Origin: CAMDHY01 sp046156265 | GTDB lineage: Bacteria > Pseudomonadota > Alphaproteobacteria > Rhizobiales > Segnochrobactraceae | Assembly: GCF_046156265.1 (NCBI RefSeq) | Contig: NZ_JAWDIR010000044.1 | Location: 62,001-126,000 of the forward strand | Direction: 5' to 3' | DNA: 64,000 nucleotides | Part shown: positions 42,374 to 49,449 of the stretch, piece by piece | How positions within the stretch are numbered: position 1 is the stretch's first letter | How the letters are laid out: the number at the start of each line of letters is the position of its first letter | Notes under the pieces: model-generated | The model's input: only the letters and a program-made list of their open reading frames with translations | What the model was told of the DNA's origin: nothing | The model's database searches: none | Program-made: the position numbers and the translations under genes

Positions 42374-42708
42374 TCTCCTGCCATGCGGTCGCGATCGGGG
42401 GCGTAGTCCTCGGCGGCGCGCCGCGTCGCTTCCTCGGTTTCGTCGAGGCCGTCGATGGTCTCGAACGTGGTGCCAGGGTCAGGGCGCCCCGTCACTTCGC
42501 TCATCGGTTGCGCGTCGATGGGGATGGCGCGGGCTTCCGCCTCGACGGGATTGCCGCCGCCCTCCAGCATCGCGCCGTCCTCGTGGCCGAAGGCTGTGTC
42601 CAGAAGGGGCTCGTCCGCCGGATCGATCGATGCCGTGTCGGCATATCGGCTCGGTCGGCCGACGCCCGGGTCTCGTCCGGCCTCGGCCGCTCTGTCGCGA
42701 TGGCGCAT
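42370..42708 (-). CDS. Hypothetical acidic small protein of the stress island
   Basis: 112 residues, rich in Asp/Glu with a basic start (MRHRDRAAEAGRDPG); no membrane helix and no known motif, probably largely unstructured. It resembles many general-stress regulon proteins only in composition. Reality is supported by the 4-bp overlap with the DUF2934 gene and an EcfG-like promoter whose -10 box lies 37 bp before the start. AGAGGAGAGACGG upstream serves as ribosome site. Confidence 0.7.
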   Translation of the reverse strand: MRHRDRAAEAGRDPGVGRPSRYADTASIDPADEPLLDTAFGHEDGAMLEGGGNPVEAEARAIPIDAQPMSEVTGRPDPGTTFETIDGLDETEEATRRAAEDYAPDRDRMAGE

Positions 42709-42745
42709 CCGTCTCTCCTCTCGTCCGTGTCCGGGGACGAGAGGG

Positions 42746-42771
42746 AATGCGCCGGCGGTCGGTAACGTTCC
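42746..42771 (-). promoter_or_regulatory. EcfG-like stress promoter for the 42708/42373 gene pair
   Basis: Read on the minus strand: GGAAC (42771–42767), a 17-base spacer, CATT (42749–42746). The -10 box differs from CGTT by one base. The start codon of the first gene lies 37 bp downstream, the same distance as at the exact site at 41545. The plus strand of the same element reads GGAAT-N17-CGTT, but no gene starts downstream of it. Confidence 0.5.
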
Positions 42772-42778
42772 AGCCGCC

Positions 42779-44446
42779 TCAGGCGGCGTGCCCGGCCTCG
42801 GAGAGGTCGAAGGCGATGGTCGCCCGGACGCCGTCCGGGGCGTAGTCGATTTCGACCACCGGGTTCAGGTTCGACGGCAGGATCCGCCGCATCAGCTTCG
42901 AGCCGAAGCCCTTGCGGCTGGGCGGTGCGACCGGTGGACCACCGCTCTCGACCCAGTTGAGGACGATGCGGGGAGGCGGTCCGTCATGCAGCGTCCACCG
43001 GATGGCGACGCGACCGGCTGGAAGCCTCAGCGCGCCGTACTTTGCAGCGTTGGTCGCCAGTTCGTGCAGCGCCAGCGACAGGCCGACCACGGACTGCGCG
43101 GGCAGGGCGGCGTCCGGTCCGCCGAACGAGAACCGTACGCCGTCACCGCTGCGGTGGGGCCGGACCGCCGCCTCGATCGTCTCGTGCAGACCGGCCCCGG
43201 TCCAGTTCGAGGCGACGAGGAGGTCGAACGAGCCTGCGAGAGCGACGAGCCGCTCGGCGAACCGGGCGGATTGCTCGGGGGCGGCACCGGCGAAGGTCTG
43301 CGAGGCGATCGCCTGCACTAGCGCCAGCGTGTTCTTGGCGCGATGGCTGAGTTCGCGGGCCAGAAGGGTTCTCTGCTCGCTCGCCTGTTGCCGCTCGATG
43401 TCGCGCTGCTGCAGAGCCGCCATCATGCCGTCGAGGGCGGCGGCCAGGGTCTCGAACTCGCCGTGATCGCCTCCCATGCCGGTGCGGGCGCCGAGATCGC
43501 CGGTGCGCCAGGCGCCGCTGACGGTCAGCAGGCGGTCGATCGGCCGCTGGATGACGCGCTGGCCGACGAGCCAGGCGATGCCGAAGGCGAGTGCGGCCCC
43601 GGCCAACATCGCGGCGGCGCTGGTCGCGGTCGCCCGGTTGATGGCCGCGAAGGCCCGCTCGGTGGAGACCCCGGCGCTGACATAGAGGCCGTTCGTCATC
43701 GTCGCCGGCAGGTAGCCGATGACACGCAGCGTTCCGTCCTGGCTGCGCACCTCCAGGCTGCCGGAGGCATCGGCAGCGACGAGGTCGACATAGGGCGGCG
43801 GGATGCGGGTGCCGACGAAGCGTTCGGCCAGCGGGACGCGCGCGACGATCACCCCGTCGCGGTCGGCGATCGTCAGCGCGTCGCCGGGTGCCAGGGCACG
43901 GGCCTGAAGCTCCTTTCCGAGCCAATCCAGCCGGATGTGCGCGACCGCGATCACGCGCCTCCCGTCGGTCCCGATCGTGTGCGGTACTGCGACGGGCAGC
44001 AGGGCCGGCGCCGTGGCGTCGCTGCGGCGATAGCGACCGATCGCAACGTCCTTCTTCGCCAAGGCCTCGCGCGCCAGCGCGTCGACACCGGCGATGCCGT
44101 CACCCGGCCCGTCGCACTCCTTCTCCCCGGTGTCGGGGTCGAAAAAGGCGATCGATGCGACCTGCTCGCCCTGGTTCGCCACGATGTCGACGAAAGCGCG
44201 GCACTCCGCCGAGGTGAAGAGCCCGGCGTGGTGTGCCGTGGCCGTCGCCCGCAACAGGTCCGCCAGGCTGTCGACGATGCGGCGCATCTCCGAGCTCGCC
44301 AGCCGGGCCTGCCGCAGGGCCTGCGCGTGGATGTCCGCTGTGCGCTCCTGGCGCAGTTGGTACTCGGTGATGCCGAACGCCACGAGAGCCGGAGTCAGCG
44401 CGGCTGCTGTCAGAAGGAAGAGCCGCTGCCGGATTGTCAGGCGCAT
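42779..44446 (-). CDS. HWE-family sensor histidine kinase
   Basis: 555 residues. A first helix at about 8–28, an outside Cache-like sensor domain at about 35–268, a second helix at 273–296, a HAMP linker to about 345, then the HWE kinase core. The phospho-acceptor is His368 in ELSHRAKNTLALVQ, the N-box is LHELATNAAKYGAL, and NWVESGGP gives the W-x-E motif that names the family. HWE kinases often feed the general stress response through PhyR. It lies 102 bp downstream of a small gene whose promoter overlaps that of the sigma factor gene, so kinase and sigma factor may be induced together. Confidence 0.92.
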   Translation of the reverse strand: MRLTIRQRLFLLTAAALTPALVAFGITEYQLRQERTADIHAQALRQARLASSEMRRIVDSLADLLRATATAHHAGLFTSAECRAFVDIVANQGEQVASIAFFDPDTGEKECDGPGDGIAGVDALAREALAKKDVAIGRYRRSDATAPALLPVAVPHTIGTDGRRVIAVAHIRLDWLGKELQARALAPGDALTIADRDGVIVARVPLAERFVGTRIPPPYVDLVAADASGSLEVRSQDGTLRVIGYLPATMTNGLYVSAGVSTERAFAAINRATATSAAAMLAGAALAFGIAWLVGQRVIQRPIDRLLTVSGAWRTGDLGARTGMGGDHGEFETLAAALDGMMAALQQRDIERQQASEQRTLLARELSHRAKNTLALVQAIASQTFAGAAPEQSARFAERLVALAGSFDLLVASNWTGAGLHETIEAAVRPHRSGDGVRFSFGGPDAALPAQSVVGLSLALHELATNAAKYGALRLPAGRVAIRWTLHDGPPPRIVLNWVESGGPPVAPPSRKGFGSKLMRRILPSNLNPVVEIDYAPDGVRATIAFDLSEAGHAA

Positions 44447-44548
44447 CCGTGGAGCCTCACCACCACCCGGCAGCCACTGTGCCGAGCGTGCGCGGCGGAG
44501 ACAAGGCCGGCGGCCCGTCTTGCGCCCTGCAGCGAGCGTCCGGTCGGA

Positions 44549-44902
44549 TCAGGCGAGTGATACCACGGCGACAGTGACCGCTCCGGCAATCATCAACCCA
44601 GCGAGCACCCAGACCCATGCGGGTATCCCGCGGCCCTCTCGAAGCCGCGTGGGAACCCGTTCGTGGACGTCGGCCGGCGCATCGGCGGGCGGACGGGAGA
44701 GTTCGTGGGCGGCGGCCTGGGCGACATCCGAGCGCGTGGGTGGTGTTCCGGCGGCCTCGTCGTCGGTCCCGAGCGGGGATGCGGCGGGGTCGGGAAAATC
44801 CACCTTGTCGCTGCCGTCGCCGCGGTCGATGCGGCTGCGCAAGGCATCGGCGGTCGTGACGGGTCCCCGGGGTTCGGGGGGTGGTTGCACCTGCGTCGTC
44901 AT
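44549..44902 (-). CDS. Hypothetical protein with C-terminal membrane anchor
   Basis: 117 residues from the ATG at 44902. The first 90 residues are polar, Pro/Asp/Glu-rich and probably unstructured; the last 22 (AWVWVLAGLMIAGAVTVAVV) form one membrane helix. No known family. It is divergent from the sigma factor gene, and the leftward reading of the shared EcfG-type element has its -10 box 75 bp before this start. Its position next to the HWE kinase gene makes it a candidate membrane partner, which is only a suggestion. Confidence 0.65.
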   Translation of the reverse strand: MTTQVQPPPEPRGPVTTADALRSRIDRGDGSDKVDFPDPAASPLGTDDEAAGTPPTRSDVAQAAAHELSRPPADAPADVHERVPTRLREGRGIPAWVWVLAGLMIAGAVTVAVVSLA

Positions 44903-44974
44903 TGTGGCCTCCGGCTGTGCACCGGCGGGCATCCCGATGCACCCGACCGCGACGGGCATCGCAGCCGGGCTAGT

Positions 44975-44999
44975 GGAACCCTCCCTCACACAGATCGTT
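44975..44999 (+). promoter_or_regulatory. EcfG-type promoter of the ecfG-like sigma gene (autoregulation)
   Basis: An exact match: GGAAC (44975–44979), 16 bases, CGTT (44996–44999). The sigma factor gene starts 40 bp downstream. EcfG-type factors commonly control their own genes by such a site. Confidence 0.78.
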
Positions 45000-45001
45000 C
45001 C
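44977..45001 (-). promoter_or_regulatory. Divergent EcfG-type promoter overlapping the sigma-gene promoter
   Basis: On the minus strand the same DNA reads GGAAC (45001–44997), 16 bases, GGTT (44980–44977). The two promoters overlap almost completely, since GGAAC and GTTCC flank the element symmetrically. The leftward copy would drive the small membrane-anchored protein gene and possibly the HWE kinase gene. The -10 variant GGTT is shared with the sites at 38605 and 46611. Confidence 0.55.
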
Positions 45002-45038
45002 GGTGAGACTTCCCCATCGCTTCTCGTGGGGAAGAGGC

Positions 45039-45716
45039 ATGGCAGACGCGAACGACATGACAGATCCGAAGGGCGGCGTTCGTGCGGAGATTTTGGAGCT
45101 GCTGCCGGCGCTGCGGGCCTTCGCCTTCAGCCTGACCAATCAGCGAGCCGATGCCGACGATCTCGTCCAGGACACACTGGTGCGCGCGATCCAGAGCCTC
45201 CACCAATACACGCCCGGGACGCGCCTGAAGTCTTGGCTTTTCACGATCATGCGCAACAGCCAGCGTTCCGCCTACATCGTTCACCGCCGGGAGAACACCA
45301 CCAACTACGAGGCCTTGGCCGCCACCCTCCAGACGAGGCCCGAGCAGGACGGAGTGGTCGACCTCAACGACCTTCGCAGCCTGTTGTCCGTACTGCCCCC
45401 GGAGCAGCAGGAAGTGCTCGTCCTCGTCGGGGGGTTGGGTTTCTCCTACGAGGAGGCGGCAGAGGTGATCGGCTGTGCCGTCGGCACGATCAAGAGCCGC
45501 CTCGGCCGCGGCCGCGAACGCCTGGAGCGGCTGATGGCGACGCTCCCCTCAGAGGCAGACGGTAGCGCTGGCACGCATCCCCCGGTCGCCTCCAGTGTCG
45601 TGCTGAGAGGCAAGGTGGCGCCGGCCGCCCGCCAGAGCCCCGGATCCGTCACCCAGCGGTTCGTTCCCCCCGAAGACGGTCTCGCAGGGTCACGCCCAGT
45701 CCATCAAGGAGAGTGA
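45039..45716 (+). CDS. EcfG-type RNA polymerase sigma factor
   Basis: 225 residues. Region 2 (about 18–80) has FSLTNQRADADDLVQDTLVRAIQ and GTRLKSWLFTIMRNS, typical of the ECF15/EcfG group of general stress sigma factors. Region 4 (about 108–165) has LPPEQQEVLVLVGGLGFSYEE and VGTIKSRLGRGRERL. A tail of about 55 residues beyond region 4 is unusual. Such factors are normally held by NepR and freed by PhyR; neither gene is adjacent, so this may be a second paralogue. It has a self-type promoter and its stop is 4 bp before the next gene. The frame upstream of 45039 was rejected. Confidence 0.92.
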   Translation: MADANDMTDPKGGVRAEILELLPALRAFAFSLTNQRADADDLVQDTLVRAIQSLHQYTPGTRLKSWLFTIMRNSQRSAYIVHRRENTTNYEALAATLQTRPEQDGVVDLNDLRSLLSVLPPEQQEVLVLVGGLGFSYEEAAEVIGCAVGTIKSRLGRGRERLERLMATLPSEADGSAGTHPPVASSVVLRGKVAPAARQSPGSVTQRFVPPEDGLAGSRPVHQGE

Positions 45717-45720
45717 GAAG

Positions 45721-46182
45721 ATGCCCGCACCGCTCGCCCGCGCTCTCGTGTCCGGGACGGTCGCCAGTCTCGCGACCACGGTGGCTCTTGCACTGTTCTC
45801 GCGGGCCGCCGGGCGGCCTGCGGTCGCGCCCGTCAACGCCACGAGCCACTGGCTGCACGGCGACGACGCGGCACGGAGGCCGGGGCCGGATGTCGGCCGC
45901 ACCCTCGTCGGCTACGCCACCCACCACGCCTCGTCGATCTTCTGGGCCTACCTCTTCGAGCGCCTCGCCGGGTTGCGCGGGCGCCCGGGAGCCCCGGTCC
46001 TCTTCCGCAATGCCGCAGCCATCACGGCGATCGCCGCGGTCGTCGACTACGGCGTAATGCCGAAACGGCTGACCCCGGGCTGGGAGCTGGTGCTGCCCAA
46101 GCGCAGCGTCGCCACAACCTACGCCGTCCTCGCGCTCGGTCTCGCCGTCGGCGGCTGGCTGTCGGAGCGGCCGCGCCGCTGA
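45721..46182 (+). CDS. Hypothetical membrane protein downstream of the sigma factor gene
   Basis: 153 residues. Hydrophobic stretches lie at about 8–28, 65–80, 96–110 and 130–147, so three or four helices are likely. A conserved-looking patch, VNATSHWLHGDDAA and GYATHHASSIFWAYLFERL, contains His pairs. I recall similar short proteins near stress genes in rhizobia but cannot name a family. It begins 4 bp after the sigma factor stop, with the GGAGAG ribosome site inside that gene, so it is co-transcribed and stress-induced. Confidence 0.75.
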   Translation: MPAPLARALVSGTVASLATTVALALFSRAAGRPAVAPVNATSHWLHGDDAARRPGPDVGRTLVGYATHHASSIFWAYLFERLAGLRGRPGAPVLFRNAAAITAIAAVVDYGVMPKRLTPGWELVLPKRSVATTYAVLALGLAVGGWLSERPRR

Positions 46183-46218
46183 CGGACGACGCGGCCCATC
46201 GGTGCCGCGACGGCGGCG

Positions 46219-46581
46219 TCAGGAACCTCTCCGGTCGGTCTCGGACGGCGCAGGGGTGGCCGTGCGTCCTGCTCCGCTGCCGGCCGCGGAGGCGGGAGCA
46301 GTAGCCTCGTCCGCGCGCCGGGCCGCCCGCATCTCCTGGGAATGCTCGACCCCGCCGTGAAAACCCCGCACGGCCACATCCAGCCCGGTGCTATGGGGCG
46401 GTACCGCGCTCTCGACGACGTTCGAGGACTGATCCGGCGTGAGCCGGTTCTCGATGTCGCGAGCCGGCCGGTCGACGACGTCCAGGACGGGTGGGCGCGG
46501 GCCGTTGGGTTCGCCGGACGTCCGCGCGGCGCGCTCGCGTCCTCCGACGGGCCCCAGCGGCGGCCTTGCTGCATCGGACAT
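46219..46581 (-). CDS. Hypothetical polar protein of the stress island
   Basis: 120 residues, Pro/Arg/Asp-rich, without helices or recognisable motifs and probably unstructured. The segment VLDVVDRPARDIENRLTPDQ is the most ordered-looking part. Evidence that it is a gene: a promoter of the EcfG type lies 30 bp before the ATG, an AGAAGGAGAACC ribosome site precedes the start, and it sits at the edge of the stress island. The function is unknown. Confidence 0.6.
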   Translation of the reverse strand: MSDAARPPLGPVGGRERAARTSGEPNGPRPPVLDVVDRPARDIENRLTPDQSSNVVESAVPPHSTGLDVAVRGFHGGVEHSQEMRAARRADEATAPASAAGSGAGRTATPAPSETDRRGS

Positions 46582-46610
46582 CTGGTTCTCCTTCTGTCTG
46601 TTCGAACACG

Positions 46611-46635
46611 AACCGGCAGGAGGACGAGATGTTCC
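46611..46635 (-). promoter_or_regulatory. EcfG-type stress promoter for the 46581 gene
   Basis: On the minus strand: GGAAC (46635–46631), 16 bases, GGTT (46614–46611). The start codon lies 30 bp downstream. It has the same GGTT -10 variant as the sites at 38605 and 44977. Confidence 0.55.
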
Positions 46636-46659
46636 GATGCGCAGAGGTCCCGCGGCGGC

Positions 46660-47682
46660 TCAGCGCCAGCCGAGGGGCGGCGCGACGTGGGTGAGGATCG
46701 CCTCGATGACGTGGGCGTTGTAGTCGACGCCGAGCTGGTTCGGCACCGTCAGGAGCAGCGTGTCCGCCTCGGCGATCGCCTCGTCCTGGCGCAGCTGCTC
46801 GACGAGCTTGTCCGGCTCGGCCGCATAGCTGCGGCCGAAGACGGCGCGGGTCTTCTCGTCGATGAAGCCGATCGTGTCGCCCTCCTCGCCGCTGCCGCCG
46901 AAGTAGGCGCGGTCGCGATCGTCGACGAGAGCGAAGATGCTGCGGCTCACCGAGACGCGCGGCGTGCGGGTGTGGCCGGCCGCCGCCCAGGCCTCGCGAT
47001 AGGCGCGGATCTGCTTCGCCTGCTGGATGTGCAGCGGCTCGCCGGTCTCGTCGTCCTTGAGCGTCGAGCTCTGCAGGTTCATGCCGCGCTCGGCCGCCCA
47101 GACGGCGGTGGCGTTCGACGAGGCGCCCCACCAGATGCGCTCGCGCAGGCCCGCCGAATGGGGCTCGAGGCGCAGTGGCCCTGGCGGATTGGGGAACATC
47201 GGCCGCGGATTGGGCGTGGCGAAGCCCTCGCCGCCGAGCACGCCGAGGAACACCTCGGCATGGCGCCGCGCCATGTCGCCCGGGCTCTCCTCGGGGCCGG
47301 GCTGGTAGCCGAAGTAGCGCCAGCCGTCGATCACCTGCTCGGGCGAGCCGCGGCTGATGCCGAGCTGCAGGCGGCCGCCGGCGATGAGGTCGGCGGCGCC
47401 GGCGTCCTCGGCCATGTAGAGCGGGTTCTCGTAGCGCATGTCGATGACGGCGGTGCCGATCTCGATTTTCCGCGTGCGGGCGCCGACCGCGGCCAAGAGC
47501 GGAAACGGCGAGGCGAGCTGGCGGGCGAAATGGTGGACGCGGAAATAGGCGCCGTCGGCGCCGAGCTCCTCCGCCGCGACGGCGAGGTCGATCGACTGCA
47601 GGAGCGCGTCGGCGGCCGAGCGCGTGCCGGAGCGGGGCGACGGGTTCCAGTGGCCGAACGAAAGAAAGCCGATGGTCTTCAC
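46660..47682 (-). CDS. LLM-class flavin-dependent oxidoreductase (luciferase-like)
   Basis: 340 residues. The bacterial luciferase-like TIM barrel starts MKTIGFLSFGHWNP and includes DGAYFRVHHFARQLASPFPL, TAVIDMRYENPLYMAEDAGA, GGRLQLGISRGSPEQVIDGW and IWWGASSNATAVWAAERGM. These enzymes use FMNH2 (or F420) to oxidise organic molecules such as sulfonates or aldehydes. No reductase gene is adjacent. The substrate is unknown. It is 90 bp downstream of the MFS–ABM gene on the same strand and may share its transcript. Confidence 0.9.
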   Translation of the reverse strand: MKTIGFLSFGHWNPSPRSGTRSAADALLQSIDLAVAAEELGADGAYFRVHHFARQLASPFPLLAAVGARTRKIEIGTAVIDMRYENPLYMAEDAGAADLIAGGRLQLGISRGSPEQVIDGWRYFGYQPGPEESPGDMARRHAEVFLGVLGGEGFATPNPRPMFPNPPGPLRLEPHSAGLRERIWWGASSNATAVWAAERGMNLQSSTLKDDETGEPLHIQQAKQIRAYREAWAAAGHTRTPRVSVSRSIFALVDDRDRAYFGGSGEEGDTIGFIDEKTRAVFGRSYAAEPDKLVEQLRQDEAIAEADTLLLTVPNQLGVDYNAHVIEAILTHVAPPLGWR

Positions 47683-47772
47683 GCGTCACTCCGTGGACGG
47701 GAAAAGGGGCGCGGCGAGGGGGAGGAGGGGGCGCGCCGTCGCCGCCGCAGGTGGGCGCTCCGGCTGCCGGCG

Positions 47773-49401
47773 TCAACCCGCGTCGAAGCGGGGACCCGGC
47801 GCGTCGACGGTGATGAGGTGGCGGACGAGCGGCGGCTCCTCGCCGATGTGGAATGCTGTCGCCGCGCGCTGCACGTCCGCATCGGCCACCGAGACGCGCT
47901 GGTGCTGGCGCAGGTGCTCGTCCCAGGATTCCACCATGAACCACTCGACGATCCGCTCGGCGTCGGCGGCGTCCTCGGTGACGCCCCAGGCGTAGGCGCC
48001 GTCGCGGCGGCGCTCTCCGGCGAGGCGGCCGAGAGCGGCGAGGAAGGCCGAACGATCGTCGGGGCGGATGCGATATTCGATCTGCACCATCACTGGCCCG
48101 CGGTCGCCCTCGATCGGCGCCGCCGTCAGCGGCTCGGGCCAGTGGTTGGAAGCGACGAGGTCGGCCTCTCCCACCGGCAGCGGCACGCGGTGAAGGAGGA
48201 AGCCGGCGACGAGCAGCCCCGCCGCCGACAGCGCCAGCGCCCCGGCGATGCCGGCCTGCTGCGCAATGAGGCCCCAGGCTAGGCTGCCGCCGGCCATCGC
48301 GCCGTTGAAGACGGTGAGGTAGACGGCGAGCGCGCGGCCGCGCACCCAGTTCGGCAGGATCGCCTGGGCGGTGCCGTTCAGCGTCGTCAGCGCGACGATC
48401 CAGGCGATGCCGAGGCAGAACAGCACGCCGACCGCGACCGGCTGCGGGGGTGCGAGCGCCAGCGCCGCCATCGCCGCCGCGGTGACGACGGCCGCCGCCA
48501 GCATCAGCCCGTCGGAGCCGAGGCGCGCCCGCAGCCGCGGCAGCGCCAGCGCCCCGGCGATGGCGCCTGCCCCGACCGCGCCGAGGAGCAGCCCGTAGAA
48601 ACCGGCGCCGCCACCGAGCAGCGTGCGCGCCACCAGCGGCAGCAGTGCCCAGACGGCGCTGGCGAAGGCGAAGAACACCACCGCCCGCAACAGCACGACG
48701 TGCAGCGGCCGGCTCGCCCGCGCATAGCGCAGCCCCGCCCGGAAGGCGCCGAAGAACTGCTCGGAGAGCCCATCGTCGGCGCCCGCCGGCCGCTTCCACC
48801 ACAGGAGCGCTGCGATGACGACAACATAGCTCGCGACATCGATGCCGTAGGTGACGGCGGCGCCGAACGCGGCGACCAGCGCGCCGCCGGCCGCCGGCCC
48901 GATGGCGCGGGCGATGTTGATGCCGAGCGAATTGAGGGCGACGGCGTTCTTCAGCTCCGCCCGCGGCACCAGTTCCGGCACGATCGACTGCCAGGTCGGC
49001 GCCATCAGCGCGGCCCCGACGCCGCCGGCGAAGGTCAGCGCCACCAGGGCGGAGACCGTCATCAGCCCGCTCTGGGCGATGAGCAGCAGCGCCAGGCTGA
49101 CGGCCGCCAGCATCATCTGCACGAGGATCAGGAACTTGCGCCGGTCGAGGATGTCGGAGAGCACGCCGGCCGGAATGGCGAGCAGGAAGACCGGCAGCGT
49201 GCCCGCCACCTGGATCATCGCAACGGCAGTCGGAGATGCCGAGAGATCGGTGACGAGCCACGCGCTCGCCACGTCGCGCATGAACGAGCCGGTGTTGCCG
49301 AGCACGGTGGCCGCCCACAGCACCGCGAACACCGGCCGCGCCAGCGGCGCGAAGCTGCCGGGCACGGGCTTTGCGGCGGCCGGGTCGGGAGGTGGCGTCA
49401 C
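47773..49401 (-). CDS. MFS transporter (EntS/MFS_3-like) with C-terminal monooxygenase-like domain
   Basis: 542 residues. Residues 1–410 form a twelve-helix MFS protein with the EntS-type motif GVLSDILDRRKFLILVQ after helix 2. The last ~100 residues (from about 440: MVQIEYRIRPDDRSAFLAAL, WFMVESWDEHLRQHQR) have the ferredoxin-like fold of antibiotic-biosynthesis monooxygenase (ABM) domains. This combination is known among the 'transmembrane secretion effector' MFS proteins. Export of a small molecule is likely; the role of the C-terminal domain is unknown. The N-terminus lies 48 bp from the UxaA gene end. Confidence 0.9.
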   Translation of the reverse strand: MTPPPDPAAAKPVPGSFAPLARPVFAVLWAATVLGNTGSFMRDVASAWLVTDLSASPTAVAMIQVAGTLPVFLLAIPAGVLSDILDRRKFLILVQMMLAAVSLALLLIAQSGLMTVSALVALTFAGGVGAALMAPTWQSIVPELVPRAELKNAVALNSLGINIARAIGPAAGGALVAAFGAAVTYGIDVASYVVVIAALLWWKRPAGADDGLSEQFFGAFRAGLRYARASRPLHVVLLRAVVFFAFASAVWALLPLVARTLLGGGAGFYGLLLGAVGAGAIAGALALPRLRARLGSDGLMLAAAVVTAAAMAALALAPPQPVAVGVLFCLGIAWIVALTTLNGTAQAILPNWVRGRALAVYLTVFNGAMAGGSLAWGLIAQQAGIAGALALSAAGLLVAGFLLHRVPLPVGEADLVASNHWPEPLTAAPIEGDRGPVMVQIEYRIRPDDRSAFLAALGRLAGERRRDGAYAWGVTEDAADAERIVEWFMVESWDEHLRQHQRVSVADADVQRAATAFHIGEEPPLVRHLITVDAPGPRFDAG

Positions 49402-49449
49402 GGCTCGACCTTCAGTCGGGAGGGGAGGGGTGCTCGGGCGTTCCCCCTC

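Noticed and set aside
44094..45038. Long upstream extension of the sigma factor frame
   Set aside because: The extension overlaps the HWE kinase and small-gene region on the other strand, has Arg/Ser-rich shadow composition, and would place the EcfG promoter inside the coding sequence.
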